Positions 36,356 to 46,166 of a stretch of DNA of 64,000 nucleotides are shown here, one piece after another. Made by a program: the position numbers and the translations under genes. Positions within the stretch are counted from its first letter, which is position 1. Every line of letters begins with the position of its first letter. The notes below the pieces were generated by a model. The model was not told the origin of the DNA. It ran no database searches and worked only from the letters and a program-made list of their open reading frames with translations. Source of the DNA: Simplicispira hankyongi (GTDB taxonomy: Bacteria; Pseudomonadota; Gammaproteobacteria; Burkholderiales; Burkholderiaceae_C); the NCBI RefSeq assembly GCF_003570885.1, contig NZ_QXJC01000001.1, positions 1,357,869 through 1,421,868 on the forward strand. Reading direction: 5' to 3'.

Positions 36356-39283
36356 TCAAACTTCCAGCAACTGGCCGAGCACGAAGGGCAGGATGCCCCC
36401 GGCCTGGTAGTAGTCGATCTCGATGGGGGTGTCGATCCGCAGCGTCACCAGCACCTCCTTGCGCGAGCCGTCAGCCCGGTGGATCACCAGGCGCGTGTCG
36501 CTGCGCGGCGTGAGCGCCGGGTCGGGCAGGACGTCGATGCGCTCGCTCCCTTCCAGCCCGAGCGACTCCCACGAATCGTCACCCTTGAACTGCAGCGGCA
36601 GCACGCCCATGCCGACCAGATTGGAGCGGTGGATGCGCTCGAAACTGCGCGCCACCACGGCCTTGATGCCCAAGAGCTGCGTGCCCTTGGCCGCCCAGTC
36701 GCGGCTCGAACCCGTGCCGTACTCTTCGCCGGCAAAGACCACGGTGGGTGTCGCCTCCGCCATGTACTGCATGGCAGCGTCGAAGATGAACATCTTGGAG
36801 CCTTGCAGCGGGCCGTCGTTCTGGTAGAGCGTAATGCCGCCCTCCTCGCGCGAGCCATCCGCCGTGGGCGGCACCATCAGGTTCTTGATGCGCACGTTGG
36901 CAAAGGTGCCGCGCATCATCACGTCGTGGTTGCCACGGCGCGAACCGTAGCTGTTGAAGTCCTGCTTCATCACGCCGTGCTGCAGCAGCCACTGCCCGGC
37001 CGCCGAACTTTCCTTGATGGAGCCGGCGGGCGAGATGTGGTCGGTGGTGATGGAGTCGCCAAACAGCGCCATGATGCGCGCTCCCAGTACGCTGGGAAGT
37101 TTTGGATCATTTTGGCCTCTAGCGCTTGCTGCACCTGACTTGTTTGCTCCGTTTTTTGCAATGAAATCGGCAAAGAACGGCGGTTCGGCAATGTAGGTGC
37201 TCTTGGGCCACTCGTAGGTCATGCCGGTGCCGCCGTTGATGCGCTCCCAGAGCTTGCCCGGCTCGCCGGCAATGCGCGCGTAGTTTTCGCGGAAGGCCTT
37301 GCCCTTCATGGCGTACTTCATCAGCGCCTGCACTTCGTCGCTGGTGGGCCAGATATCGCCCAGGTACACATCCTTGCCGCCCTTGCCCTGGCCCACGGGT
37401 TCGGTCATCAGGTCGGTAAGCACCGTGCCGGCAATGGCGTAGGCCACGACCAGCGGCGGGCTGGCCAGGAAGTTGGCCTTGATGTTGGGGTGGATGCGCG
37501 CCTCGAAATTGCGGTTGCCCGAGAGCACGGCGGAGCAGACCAGGTCGTTGTGCGTGATCACTTCGTTGAGCTCGGTGGTGAGGTCGCCGGAGTTGCCAAT
37601 GCAGGTGGTGCAGCCATAACCGACCACGTCGAAACCGAGCTTTTGCAGGTACGGCAGCAGGCCGGTTTCCGTAAGGTACTCGGTGACGATGCGCGAACCC
37701 GGAGCCAGCGAGGTCTTGATATGCGGCTTGACTTTGAGCCCTGCCTTCACCGCCTTCTTGGCCAGCAGGCCCGCCGCCAGCAAGACGCTGGGGTTGGAGG
37801 TGTTGGTGCAGCTGGTGATGGCAGCAATCAACACGTCGCCGTTGCCTACCGTGACATCGGACGCGCGCGCCCCCGTGGTATGGGTTTCCGAGTGCGCGGC
37901 AGCGAGCGTCGGCTTGTTGGCCTCCATCTCCAGCAGATGGCGCGGGGCGCCATCGGGCGTGGGTGTCTCTTGCGGCGTTGGCTCGCCACCCACTTGCTCA
38001 CCCGAATGAATATGGAACCGCGTGTGCAGCGACTCGGCGGGGCGGTTGAAGCCGGCCTGGGCATTGGGCTTGCTGAACAAATCGGCGAACTGCGTGCTGA
38101 GTTTGCCCAGTTCGATACGGTCTTGTGGGCGCTTGGGGCCGGCCACACTGGGCGTGACGCTGCCAAGGTCCAGGTGCACGACTTCCGAGTAATCGATCTC
38201 GCCAGCCTTGGGCACACCAAACAGGCCCTGGGCACGGAAATAGGCCTCGAACGCCTCGATCTCGGTCTTGGTGCGGCCCGTACCGCGGAAGTATTCGACG
38301 GTTTTCTCGTCCACCGGGAACAAGCCCATGGTGGCGCCGTATTCAGGCGACATATTGCCGATGGTGGCGCGGTCAGGAACGGAGAGTGAGCGCGTGCCCT
38401 CGCCAAAATACTCGACGAATTTGCCCACCACTTTGTGGCTGCGCATCAGCTCAGTCACCGTGAGCACCAGATCGGTGGCGGTAACGCCTTCGCGCAACTT
38501 TCCGGTGAGTTCCACGCCGACCACGTCGGGCGTGAGCATGTAGAGCGGCTGGCCCAGCATGGCCGCCTCGGCTTCGATACCGCCCACGCCCCAGCCGACC
38601 ACGCCAATGCCGTTGATCATGGTGGTGTGGCTGTCGGTGCCCACCAGGGTATCGGGGTAGTACACCTTGTCTTTGCTCTTGTGCACGCCGCGCGCCAGGT
38701 ATTCAAGATTGACCTGGTGGACGATGCCAAAACCCGGCGGCACGACGCCCAGCGTGTCAAACGCCTGCATGCCCCATTTCATGAATTCGTAGCGCTCGCG
38801 GTTGCGCTGGAATTCGAGCTTCATATTCAGGTCGAGCGCGCTTTTCTTGCCGTAGTAGTCGACCATGATGGAGTGGTCCACCACCAGGTCTACCGGGACG
38901 AGCGGCTGAATCTTGCGGGCGCTTTTGCCGCACTGCACGGCAGCACTGCGCATGGCAGCCAGATCCACCAGCAGCGGCACGCCGGTGAAATCCTGCAGCA
39001 CGACGCGCGAGACGACAAACGGGATTTCTTCGGTGCGCGGCGCCTGGGGAGCCCACTGCGCAAGCTCCATCACGTGCTCGGGAGACACCTTGCGGCCGTC
39101 GCAATTGCGCAGCACCGATTCGAGCACGATGCGAATAGAGATCGGCAGGCGCTTGATACCCGGATATTGGCGCGCCAGCGCAGGCAGGGAATAGAACTGC
39201 CCCTCTTTGCCCGAAGCCGTCTTGAATCGCTTAAGCGTGGAAGCAAAAGCATGTCGTGCGGGGCGTGGGGTTGCTGAGGCCAT
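36356..39283 (-). CDS. acnA: Aconitate hydratase A carrying a repeat-derived insert
   Basis: A 975-residue AcnA/IRP-type aconitase that isomerises citrate to isocitrate in the TCA cycle. The 4Fe-4S ligands are seen in [17 protein letters not shown] and [14 protein letters not shown]. Substrate-binding segments include [20 protein letters not shown] and [18 protein letters not shown]; the swivelling domain has [18 protein letters not shown]. The ATG at 39283 has a strong CAGGAG ribosome-binding site; an upstream in-frame ATG at 39343 does not. At residues 708-727 ([16 protein letters not shown]) the frame crosses a copy of the interspersed palindromic repeat just before the GDSITTDH segment, where family members usually have a shorter linker. 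The frame stays open, so the enzyme is probably functional. Confidence 0.95.
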   Translation of the reverse strand: MASATPRPARHAFASTLKRFKTASGKEGQFYSLPALARQYPGIKRLPISIRIVLESVLRNCDGRKVSPEHVMELAQWAPQAPRTEEIPFVVSRVVLQDFTGVPLLVDLAAMRSAAVQCGKSARKIQPLVPVDLVVDHSIMVDYYGKKSALDLNMKLEFQRNRERYEFMKWGMQAFDTLGVVPPGFGIVHQVNLEYLARGVHKSKDKVYYPDTLVGTDSHTTMINGIGVVGWGVGGIEAEAAMLGQPLYMLTPDVVGVELTGKLREGVTATDLVLTVTELMRSHKVVGKFVEYFGEGTRSLSVPDRATIGNMSPEYGATMGLFPVDEKTVEYFRGTGRTKTEIEAFEAYFRAQGLFGVPKAGEIDYSEVVHLDLGSVTPSVAGPKRPQDRIELGKLSTQFADLFSKPNAQAGFNRPAESLHTRFHIHSGEQVGGEPTPQETPTPDGAPRHLLEMEANKPTLAAAHSETHTTGARASDVTVGNGDVLIAAITSCTNTSNPSVLLAAGLLAKKAVKAGLKVKPHIKTSLAPGSRIVTEYLTETGLLPYLQKLGFDVVGYGCTTCIGNSGDLTTELNEVITHNDLVCSAVLSGNRNFEARIHPNIKANFLASPPLVVAYAIAGTVLTDLMTEPVGQGKGGKDVYLGDIWPTSDEVQALMKYAMKGKAFRENYARIAGEPGKLWERINGGTGMTYEWPKSTYIAEPPFFADFIAKNGANKSGAASARGQNDPKLPSVLGARIMALFGDSITTDHISPAGSIKESSAAGQWLLQHGVMKQDFNSYGSRRGNHDVMMRGTFANVRIKNLMVPPTADGSREEGGITLYQNDGPLQGSKMFIFDAAMQYMAEATPTVVFAGEEYGTGSSRDWAAKGTQLLGIKAVVARSFERIHRSNLVGMGVLPLQFKGDDSWESLGLEGSERIDVLPDPALTPRSDTRLVIHRADGSRKEVLVTLRIDTPIEIDYYQAGGILPFVLGQLLEV
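37103..37160 (-). repeat. Palindromic repeat copy G inside acnA
   Basis: On the minus (coding) strand it reads CAGCAAGCGCTAGAGGCCAA and onward, the conserved right half of the element; the left half is degenerate. It is translated as an Ala/Ser/Gly-rich segment of aconitase in an inter-domain loop. Relative to the gene, the orientation is opposite to copy D. Confidence 0.7.
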
Positions 39284-39352
39284 GGCGCTAACTCCTGAAA
39301 TGCGGTGATGGGGCCATTCTGGCATCCTCCCGCGACGCTGCAATGGTCAAAG

Positions 39353-39799
39353 CTACCGCAGGGGCACTTTGCGCACAGGACGCGGCCCTTGCGAAGCCAG
39401 TTTTTTTGTTTTCAGAAAGGCGACCAGTTCACGGTCCGAGCGACGGATGTGCAGCGACAACCAATCCCGCATCAGGCTCGACAGCTGAGATGCCACAGTG
39501 ATGCTGCCCGCTTCCTGCTTTTCTGCCAGCGCCATAAGCTCGGCAATAATTTGTTTGTGTTTTTTGCAGTGCCCCATAAGCGCAGGGAAAGCACTGCTCT
39601 CCATCAACTGCTCTTCCCTGGAAAAATGCTGCTGGGTATAGGTGATGAGCCGCACCATCACACCGGCCACCACCGCCTGCCCTTGGCCCTGGCTGGTGGC
39701 AGTGTGCAGCTCATTGACCAGTCCCACCAGTTGGCGATGGTCCGCATCGATCTGGCCATGATCGATCTCCAAGTCAGGCCCCCATTCAAAATATGCCAC
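39353..39799 (-). CDS. Bacteriohemerythrin
   Basis: A 148-residue hemerythrin-like O2-binding protein. The di-iron ligands appear in order: IDADHRQLVGLVNELH, TYTQQHFSREEQLM, GHCKKHKQI and WLSLHIRRSDRELV. It could buffer or sense oxygen, or serve the chemoreceptor encoded 9 bp upstream on the same strand. The start is GTG (giving MAYFEWGP) with a GGGAAG upstream. No extra domains are fused to it. Confidence 0.9.
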   Translation of the reverse strand: MAYFEWGPDLEIDHGQIDADHRQLVGLVNELHTATSQGQGQAVVAGVMVRLITYTQQHFSREEQLMESSAFPALMGHCKKHKQIIAELMALAEKQEAGSITVASQLSSLMRDWLSLHIRRSDRELVAFLKTKKLASQGPRPVRKVPLR

Positions 39800-39808
39800 G
39801 CTGCTTCC

Positions 39809-41377
39809 CTACTGGAGGGCCAAGGCCCGCCCGCCCGACAGCTTGAACACGCTGACCGCCTGCACCAACGCTTGCGCCTGCGTATCCAGTGACTGCGCTG
39901 CCGCGGCAGCCTCCTCGACCAGCGCCGCATTGCCTTGGGTCACTTGGTCCATCTGCCCCATGGCGGTGTTGATCTGGTCGAGCCCGCTGGTCTGCTCGCC
40001 GCTGGCCACGGCCAGTTCTCCCATGATGTCGGTCACCCTGCGCACATTGACGACGATCTCGTCCATGGTGCTGCCTGCCTGCTCCACCAGTCGGCAACCT
40101 TCCTCCACATTGCCGACAGAGGCTTCGATCAAAGCCTTGATTTCTCGTGCTGCGGTGGCCGACCGCCCTGCCAGGCTGCGCACCTCCGTAGCCACCACGG
40201 CAAACCCCCGGCCCTGGTCACCGGCCCGCGCAGCCTCCACCGCCGCATTCAGTGCCAGGATATTGGTCTGGAACGCAATGCCATCGATAACGCCGATGAT
40301 GTCGGCGATCTTGCGCGACGACACATTGATGGCCTCCATGGTATGCACCACCTGTGCCACCACGGCACCGCCACGCACGGCCACATTCGCGGCATCCGCT
40401 GCCACCTTGTTGGCATGCTGGCTTCCTTCGTAATTCTGACGCACCGCAGCGCCAATCTGCTCCAGAGATGCGGCGGTCTGTTCCAGCGAGGCTGCCTGCT
40501 CTTCAGTCCGTTGAGACAGGTCCAGGTTGCCCGCGGCAATCTGGCCGCTGGCTGAGGAAATGGCGTCCGAACTGCCCCGCACACCACCGACGATCTGCGC
40601 AAGCGATGCACTCATCGTCCGCAGCGCCTCCAGCAATTGGGCCATTTCATCTTGGCCCTCGGGCAGGATCTTCCCGGTCAGATCGCCCTTTGCCACCTGC
40701 TGCGCCACACGCAAGGCTTGGGCAATGGGATGGGTAATGGAGCGTGTGATCAGGACGGCGGCAGCCACACCAATCAGAAGCCCCAGTAAAACCAATCCGC
40801 CCATGAGTTGTTTTGATAACGCAATATCCTGCTGTGCGTTCGCACCACTGGCAACGACAATCCGCTTTTGCAATGCGGCCAGGCCGGCAATCGAGGTTTG
40901 CAGGGTTTCAATGGCCTGCAAGGTTTCCCCATTCATCAACTGCACGGCTTCGTCGTGCTGGCCCTGCCCCACCAAGGCAGCCACCTTGGTGAAAGACTGA
41001 ACGTATTGACCGCGCTTTTCCTTGATCTCCGCTAGCAATAATTTGCCTTCCGGCAACTGAACCAACTTCTCCAGCGTAAGCAGTGCCTCATCAATGGTTT
41101 TTTTGTTTTTGGCAATGGCCTCACCGATCTGCGTCTGTTGCTCCGGACGGGATGACACCAGCAATTCCAAGGTGCGTTTGGCGTTGGCCTGAGCAGCGGC
41201 ATTGATGGTGCTGGCGGCGTCGGCCTTGACCCAATCTTGCTCAATGATGCGGCTGTTGGCCTTGCCCGCAGCAGAGAACTCCACCACCGCAGCTCCATTG
41301 CCGATGAGCATCAGCACCAGCAAAAGCCCAAATCCCAAGCCCAAACGGCGCCCTATGGGCAAATTGCTTAGTTTCAT
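39809..41377 (-). CDS. Methyl-accepting chemotaxis protein
   Basis: A 522-residue chemoreceptor. Topology: first helix at about residues 11-31 ([20 protein letters not shown]), a periplasmic four-helix sensor (about 35-190), second helix ([20 protein letters not shown]), HAMP, then a signalling domain with the hairpin tip [33 protein letters not shown]. The C-terminus lacks a CheR-docking NWETF-like peptide. The ATG at 41377 is preferred for its GGAGGGG box 6 bases upstream. It is followed 9 bp downstream by the bacteriohemerythrin gene, suggesting an oxygen-related signal; the ligand is unknown. Confidence 0.92.
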   Translation of the reverse strand: MKLSNLPIGRRLGLGFGLLLVLMLIGNGAAVVEFSAAGKANSRIIEQDWVKADAASTINAAAQANAKRTLELLVSSRPEQQTQIGEAIAKNKKTIDEALLTLEKLVQLPEGKLLLAEIKEKRGQYVQSFTKVAALVGQGQHDEAVQLMNGETLQAIETLQTSIAGLAALQKRIVVASGANAQQDIALSKQLMGGLVLLGLLIGVAAAVLITRSITHPIAQALRVAQQVAKGDLTGKILPEGQDEMAQLLEALRTMSASLAQIVGGVRGSSDAISSASGQIAAGNLDLSQRTEEQAASLEQTAASLEQIGAAVRQNYEGSQHANKVAADAANVAVRGGAVVAQVVHTMEAINVSSRKIADIIGVIDGIAFQTNILALNAAVEAARAGDQGRGFAVVATEVRSLAGRSATAAREIKALIEASVGNVEEGCRLVEQAGSTMDEIVVNVRRVTDIMGELAVASGEQTSGLDQINTAMGQMDQVTQGNAALVEEAAAAAQSLDTQAQALVQAVSVFKLSGGRALALQ

Positions 41378-41694
41378 CAAACCCCTCCAGTGGATAGAAA
41401 ACCGCGACAAAGCGACTATCGACGGTTTTCCAGGAGAGGTGGACGGCCTTCTCGTTCAATCGTGATGCAAATCAAGCGCTATATGCTATTTCCCTACGGC
41501 GATGCACACCCAGCGCCTACCTTGCATGGCCTGCTACCTGCATTAGGGGGAGGTCACGGCTAACCGCCTGGCATCTCTGCGCAAGAAAGCAGCAATTAAG
41601 GCCACAACTGCAGTGGAGAGGGGGAAGATCTCATCGAAGTGAATGCTGCACATGCCTATTCGGAAGAAGTTGTCCGAGTGTGCAGCCAGGGCAT
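41378..41694. other. Intergenic stretch without a recognisable gene
   Basis: This 317-bp gap lies between the chemoreceptor start and the H-NS-like gene terminator. It must hold the chemoreceptor promoter, but I see no convincing sigma-70 or sigma-28 boxes. A short ATCAAGCGCTATATGCTATT near 41472 weakly recalls the interspersed repeat. No gene or RNA is supported. Confidence 0.5.
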
Positions 41695-41722
41695 AAGAAA
41701 ACCCGCCGAAGCGGGTTTTCTT
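41695..41722 (-). terminator. Rho-independent terminator with UUCG tetraloop, overlapping the hns-like stop
   Basis: A perfect 12-bp stem (AAGAAAACCCGC/GCGGGTTTTCTT). On the minus strand the loop is TTCG closed by C-G, the very stable tetraloop, and the stem ends in TTTTCTT. The hns-like TAA stop lies at the base of the stem, so the terminator starts inside the coding end. Confidence 0.85.
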
Positions 41723-42008
41723 AAATGGCGAATTGCTCGCGGTTCTGGTCCTGAATCCAGCGCGGTGGCTTGCCGCGGCCGGTCCAGGTCTGGCCCGTGG
41801 CGGGATTGCGGTATTTGGGAGCTACTTTGGAGCCGCTGCTGGAACTGCGTGCGCGGCCTGAGGGGAATACGTCCTGTGCGGTCAAACCAAACTCGGCTAC
41901 CAACGCCCGAACCTGGGAAACCGCACCGGCCAACTCCAGTTGACGGGCTTGCTGAATTTGTTGTTCCAGGGCTTCGCGCTGCTTCACGAGTTCTTTGTAA
42001 CTTGGCAT
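41721..42008 (-). CDS. H-NS-family DNA-binding protein
   Basis: A 95-residue nucleoid protein. The N-terminal coiled coil (YKELVKQREALEQQIQQARQ) serves dimerisation. The C-terminal DNA-binding domain has the betaproteobacterial signature PKYRNPATGQTWTGRGKPPRW, including the AT-hook-like GRGKPP loop. H-NS proteins silence AT-rich acquired DNA, such as the AT-rich glycan genes of this window, but targets cannot be read from sequence. Single-gene unit with its own terminator. Confidence 0.92.
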   Translation of the reverse strand: MPSYKELVKQREALEQQIQQARQLELAGAVSQVRALVAEFGLTAQDVFPSGRARSSSSGSKVAPKYRNPATGQTWTGRGKPPRWIQDQNREQFAI

Positions 42009-42204
42009 GGTGCTTCTAACGATTTGGGTGGAGGAGCTTTGATTATAGAAAAAAATATTGGCCTTTGCAGGAATTCACCCTAGCAATTACCAATTCATTT
42101 CGGGGCGGCGCTGCATTCTCATCGCGATGCACTAGCATGGTGCACTGATGTGAATGGATACGATCGAGAGGTTTTCATCCTCGTTGCAGCAAAATTCCAT
42201 CAGA

Positions 42205-43527
42205 TCAATCGGCTTCAATCGCCTCATCTGCAAATTCAGGCAATTGCCTGCGTGCCCGCACGCGGTCGATTCGGCGCCCCTCCATCGCCAACACCTCAAA
42301 TAGCCAGCCGGCACAGGCAATGGTTTGCCCAACGTCGGGTAGGTTCCCCCATTCGGCTATCAATAATCCTGCCAGCGTGTTGTATCGCCCACGATCCTCG
42401 TCGGGAAGTTCTTCGATGTCGAGCCGCGCCTTGAGTTCCGGTATCGGTATTTGGCCTTCCAGCAGCCAGCTGCCATCGTCCTGCACCACGGCCCAGGCGT
42501 CCATATCCACATCCGGCTGCAATTCGCCCGTAATCGCTTCGAGTAAATCCCGTGGCGTCATGATCCCCTGCACCACGCCATACTCGTCCACAACAAACAC
42601 CAGACGCCCGAGGCGGGTGCGAAATTGCTCCAGCAATTCCATTCCCGTCAGGGTTTCGGGCAAATAGGACGCTGGCTGGGTATATTCACCAATCTCGCCC
42701 GGCGCCTGCCAGCCCAATTCAAGCAATCGCGCCACGCTGACAACGCCCACCACATCGTCCAGTGATCCGCGGCACACGGGGTACCAGGAATGGGCGCCTT
42801 TTTCTCCTGCTGCGCTTGCATGCTGCAGGGCTTGCGCAACGGTATTGCTGGCATCCAGCCAATCGACGTCGCCGCGCGGCACCATGAGCGATGTCAGGGG
42901 CCTATCGTCCAGATGGAACACGTTTTGCACCATCTGGTGCTCGTGGTGCTCGATGACGCCCGCATCGCGCCCTTCGGCCAGGCTGGCGCTGATTTCCTCT
43001 TCCGTGACGGCACGGCCGGCCTCGTTGTTCACACGCAGCAACGCGAGCACCCCTTGCGTCGAAAGCGACAGCAGGCGCACAAAGGGCCGCGCCACGCGCG
43101 CCAGCCAGGTCATGGGGCGTGCCATGGCACGCGAGACGGCTTCAGGGTAGAGCTGGCCAATGCGCTTGGGCACCAGTTCGCCAAACACAATCGTGATGAA
43201 CGTGATGACCGTGACCACAATGGCCGTGGCAGAAATGCCGGCCGCGCCGGCAGTCATGCCCAATCCCATCAGTTTGAGTGCCAAGGCTTCGCTGAAAGCG
43301 GCTTCCCCCAGAATGCCGTTGATCATGCCGATGGAGGTGATCCCCACCTGGACGGAAGAGAGAAACTGGGTGGGGTTCTCAAGCAGCGCCAGCGCCGCCT
43401 GGGCCCCCTTGTCGCCAGCTTGCGCCATGGCGGTCAGCCTGGCTTTGCGACTGGACGCGAGCGCCAGCTCCGACATCGCAAAAGCGCCGTTGAGCAGCGT
43501 CAACAGCGCGATGAGGAGAAAATTCAT
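42205..43527 (-). CDS. CNNM/CorC-family (hemolysin-like) membrane protein
   Basis: A 440-residue protein with an N-terminal CNNM (DUF21) membrane domain (NFLLIALLTLLNGAFAMSEL, then VVTVITFITIVFGELVPKRI). A pair of CBS domains follows (LTSLMVPRGDVDWLDASNTV, then FVVDEYGVVQGIMTPRDLLE), with a C-terminal CorC_HlyC domain (RYNTLAGLLIAEWGNLPDVG). Relatives act in Mg2+/Co2+ efflux or its regulation. The ATG at 43527 fits the first membrane helix. It is divergent from the ApaH-like gene with only 24 bp between the two start codons. Confidence 0.88.
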   Translation of the reverse strand: MNFLLIALLTLLNGAFAMSELALASSRKARLTAMAQAGDKGAQAALALLENPTQFLSSVQVGITSIGMINGILGEAAFSEALALKLMGLGMTAGAAGISATAIVVTVITFITIVFGELVPKRIGQLYPEAVSRAMARPMTWLARVARPFVRLLSLSTQGVLALLRVNNEAGRAVTEEEISASLAEGRDAGVIEHHEHQMVQNVFHLDDRPLTSLMVPRGDVDWLDASNTVAQALQHASAAGEKGAHSWYPVCRGSLDDVVGVVSVARLLELGWQAPGEIGEYTQPASYLPETLTGMELLEQFRTRLGRLVFVVDEYGVVQGIMTPRDLLEAITGELQPDVDMDAWAVVQDDGSWLLEGQIPIPELKARLDIEELPDEDRGRYNTLAGLLIAEWGNLPDVGQTIACAGWLFEVLAMEGRRIDRVRARRQLPEFADEAIEAD

Positions 43528-43551
43528 GAATCCAAAAGAAACAACGACACG

Positions 43552-44394
43552 ATGGCACTGTACTGTATTGGCGACCTGCAAGGCTGCGACGGCGCATTCG
43601 AGCGCCTGCTGGCGCATATTGGATTCTCAGCCAGCCGCGACACCGCCCTGCTGCAGGGCGATCTGGTGAACCGGGGGCCCGATTCGCTTGCCGTACTGCG
43701 CCGCTGTGTGGCGGCCGATGGCGCGCTCTTGTGCCTGCTGGGCAACCACGATCTGCACCTGCTTGCCGTCGCTGCCGGGGCCCGTGCGCCGGGGCGGCGC
43801 GACACGCTGAACGCCGTGCTCAACGCACCCGATCGCCCGCTTCTGCTCGACTGGCTGCGGACGCAGCCATTGGCGCGCCTGCACCCGCATGGCGGCGAGA
43901 CCTTGCTGGCCGTGCATGCCGGCGTGCTGCCGCAATGGAGCGCCGAATACACCGTGGCGCTGGCGGGCGAGGTGCAGGCAGCGCTGCGGGAGCCGGATTA
44001 CGCGCTGTTCCTGCGGGCCATGTACGGCAATACGCCGGCCCGCTGGAGCGACGCACTGCAAGGCAGCGAGCGCCTGCGCGCCATCGTCAACGGCTTGACG
44101 CGCCTGCGCTTTTGCACCCCCGACGGCGCCATGGATTTTTCCAGCAACGAATCGGCTACCGAGCCGCCACCAGGGCTGCTGCCCTGGTTCGAGCTGCCTG
44201 GGCGGCGCACCGCAGGCCAGCTCGTCACGTTTGGCCACTGGTCCACACTGGGCAAGCTCGATCGCCCTGACCTGCTGGGGCTGGACACCGGCTGCGTCTG
44301 GGGGGGATGCCTGAGCGCGGTGCGTTTCGGCAAGACCCTGGCGCAACGCGAGTGGCTGCAGGTAGCTTGTCCGCAGGCGCAGAAACCAGGCTGA
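43552..44394 (+). CDS. apaH: Symmetrical bis(5'-nucleosyl)-tetraphosphatase (ApaH-like)
   Basis: A 280-residue metallophosphatase that splits Ap4A into two ADP. The active-site motifs are all visible: GDLQGC (residues 7-12), GDLVNRGP, GNHDLHLL, LLAVHAGVLPQW and VTFGHWSTLGK. The start at 43552 (MALYCIGDLQG) places the first motif at the N-terminus; a much longer upstream open frame is antisense to the CorC-family gene. The 24-bp divergent spacing means the two promoters must lie inside, or overlap, the opposite coding regions. Confidence 0.92.
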   Translation: MALYCIGDLQGCDGAFERLLAHIGFSASRDTALLQGDLVNRGPDSLAVLRRCVAADGALLCLLGNHDLHLLAVAAGARAPGRRDTLNAVLNAPDRPLLLDWLRTQPLARLHPHGGETLLAVHAGVLPQWSAEYTVALAGEVQAALREPDYALFLRAMYGNTPARWSDALQGSERLRAIVNGLTRLRFCTPDGAMDFSSNESATEPPPGLLPWFELPGRRTAGQLVTFGHWSTLGKLDRPDLLGLDTGCVWGGCLSAVRFGKTLAQREWLQVACPQAQKPG

Positions 44395-44457
44395 AAACGC
44401 TATCTAAAAAATAGCTGGATACGCTTGTAGATCAAGCGCTAGAGGCCAATTTCTCTT
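44393..44457 (+). repeat. Palindromic repeat copy H between apaH and rhlE
   Basis: It reads AAATAGCTGGATACGCTTGT, then AGATCAAGCGCTAGAGGCCA, on the plus strand. It fills the 37-bp gap between the convergent stop codons and runs into the end of rhlE, encoding its last five residues (LASSA) and the TGA. A GCTTG/CAAGC hairpin may help end transcription of both genes. Confidence 0.75.
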
Positions 44458-45943
44458 GAAATTCAGGCTCGCAAGCCTGCGCCGCTTCAGGCGCAGGCGC
44501 CTTGAACAGCGCCGCCACCTTGCGCCGGGGCTTGATATTGGGCGAGGCACCGCTGCGCGCCGGGCGCACGGTCGCTTCCCAGCCTGGGGCCGCGTCCGTC
44601 TGCGGAGCTTCGTAGGGTTTATCGAAAAATGGGTCGCGCGATACCGGCGCAGGACGGAAGCCGCTGCGCGCACGCTCCGGCCGCTCGAACCGCTCGGGAC
44701 GCTCGCCACGTGGGGCGCGGGGCGCGGCATGGCGCCCCTCCCCCTCCTGCCAGACGCGCCGGCCGTCGTTGAAATGGCCGCGCGGGCGCTCTTCGTCGTA
44801 TTCCAGCGCTTCGATCTCGATCTTGGTCTTGAGCAGTTTTTCGATGTCGGCCACCAGGCGCGCGTCGCTGCCCGAAACCAGCGTGACGGCGAGGCCCGAG
44901 GCACCGGCGCGGCCCGTACGGCCGATGCGGTGGACATAGTCTTCGGCGTTGAACGGCACGTCGAAGTTGAAAACCGCCGGGACGTCCTTGATGTCCAGGC
45001 CGCGCGCGGCCACGTCGGTGCAGACCAACAGATCGACTTCGCCGCTCTTGAACGCTTCAAGCGCCTTCAAGCGTTCGTCCTGGCTCTTGTCGCCATGCAG
45101 CGCCGTGGTCTTGAGGCCCTCGCGCTCCAGGCTGCGGGCCAGGCGCGCGCAACCGAGCTTGCTGTTCACAAAGATGAACGCCTGCTTGATGCCCCGGCTC
45201 TTGAGCACCTGGTGGATGGCGCGGCGTTTGTCGTCGTCGCCCGCGCTGTAGAAATGCTGCTCGACGGTTGAGGCCGTCTCGTTGGGCCGCGCCACTTCGA
45301 TGGTGACCGGGTTTTGCAGGTAGCTGCCCGCCAGGCGCTTGATCTCGGGCGAGAACGTGGCGCTGAACAAGAGCGTGGTGCGCTGCTTGGGCAGGTACGA
45401 GAGGATGCGCTGCAGATCGGGCAGGAAGCCGATGTCGAGCATGCGGTCGGCCTCATCGAGCACCACGTATTCGACCTGGTTGAGCACCGCGTTCTTGGCT
45501 TCGATGTGGTCCAGCAGGCGGCCGGGCGTGGCAACCAGGATTTCAACGCCCTTTTTCAGCTCCAGCGTCTGCGGCTTCATGTCGATGCCGCCAAACACCA
45601 CGGTGCTGCGCAGCTTGGTGTACTTGGCGTACAGCGCGACCTGCTGCGCGACCTGGTCGGCCAGTTCTCGCGTCGGCAGAAGCACCAGGGCGCGCACCGG
45701 GTGGCGCGCGGGCGAGGTGGAACTGCTTTCGTGCTTGAGCAGGCGCTGCAGGAGCGGCAGCGAGAACGCCGCCGTCTTGCCGGTGCCGGTCTGGGCGGCG
45801 CCCATCACATCCTGGCCCGTCAGAACCACCGGAATGGCCTGCTCCTGGATGGGGGTCATGGACTCGTAGCCCATTTCGGCCACGGCGCGCGCCAGCGGCT
45901 CGGCCAGCGAAAGATTGGAAAAGGAACTGGTCAAACTGGTCAT
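44432..45943 (-). CDS. rhlE: RhlE-type DEAD-box RNA helicase
   Basis: A 503-residue RNA helicase. Q motif near residues 10-36 (FSNLSLAEPLARAVAEMGYE), motif I GAAQTGTGKTAAF (48-60), motif Ia LLPTRELADQV, motif II VVLDEADRMLD, motif III LLFSATFSPEIK and motif VI HRIGRTGRAGAS. The C-terminal 130 residues are basic, Arg/Pro-rich and variable, typical of RhlE. It remodels RNA in ribosome assembly and mRNA decay. The last residues and stop are supplied by repeat H, while hairpin element b abuts the start codon, leaving no visible Shine-Dalgarno sequence. Confidence 0.93.
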   Translation of the reverse strand: MTSLTSSFSNLSLAEPLARAVAEMGYESMTPIQEQAIPVVLTGQDVMGAAQTGTGKTAAFSLPLLQRLLKHESSSTSPARHPVRALVLLPTRELADQVAQQVALYAKYTKLRSTVVFGGIDMKPQTLELKKGVEILVATPGRLLDHIEAKNAVLNQVEYVVLDEADRMLDIGFLPDLQRILSYLPKQRTTLLFSATFSPEIKRLAGSYLQNPVTIEVARPNETASTVEQHFYSAGDDDKRRAIHQVLKSRGIKQAFIFVNSKLGCARLARSLEREGLKTTALHGDKSQDERLKALEAFKSGEVDLLVCTDVAARGLDIKDVPAVFNFDVPFNAEDYVHRIGRTGRAGASGLAVTLVSGSDARLVADIEKLLKTKIEIEALEYDEERPRGHFNDGRRVWQEGEGRHAAPRAPRGERPERFERPERARSGFRPAPVSRDPFFDKPYEAPQTDAAPGWEATVRPARSGASPNIKPRRKVAALFKAPAPEAAQACEPEFQEKLASSA

Positions 45944-45946
45944 TAA

Positions 45947-46108
45947 GGCGACGCTGAATAAGCTTGCGCGATGCAGCGCGCCCTGGATCGGGATGGGCTG
46001 CAAGGCGCAAACCACAGCGATAGCCGCAGCTATCGCGAGGGTTTGCAACGCCGCAGACCGTCCCGAGCCAGGGATGCGCCGTGCGCGAGGGGCTTGTTCA
46101 GCGTTGCC
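45947..46108. mobile_element. MITE-like hairpin element b, directly upstream of rhlE
   Basis: An approximately 160-bp element with imperfect inverted ends (GGCGACGCTGAATAAGC versus GGCAACGCTGAACAAGC), flanked by TTAA(G) and CTAA(G). The centre is the shared core (AAGGCGCAAACCACAGCGAT, then AGCCGCAGCTATCGCG) able to form a strong hairpin. It begins immediately upstream of the rhlE start codon, so it forms the entire proximal leader of that gene. Confidence 0.7.
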
Positions 46109-46166
46109 TAAGCCCGCTATTGTCGCACCGTGAGTCGCAGGAGGCCAGCGCCGCCTCCCGCAGGGG

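Noticed and set aside
42790..43551. An upstream extension of the ApaH-like frame by 254 codons
   Set aside because: It is antisense to the CorC-family gene; the GDLQGC motif belongs near the N-terminus.
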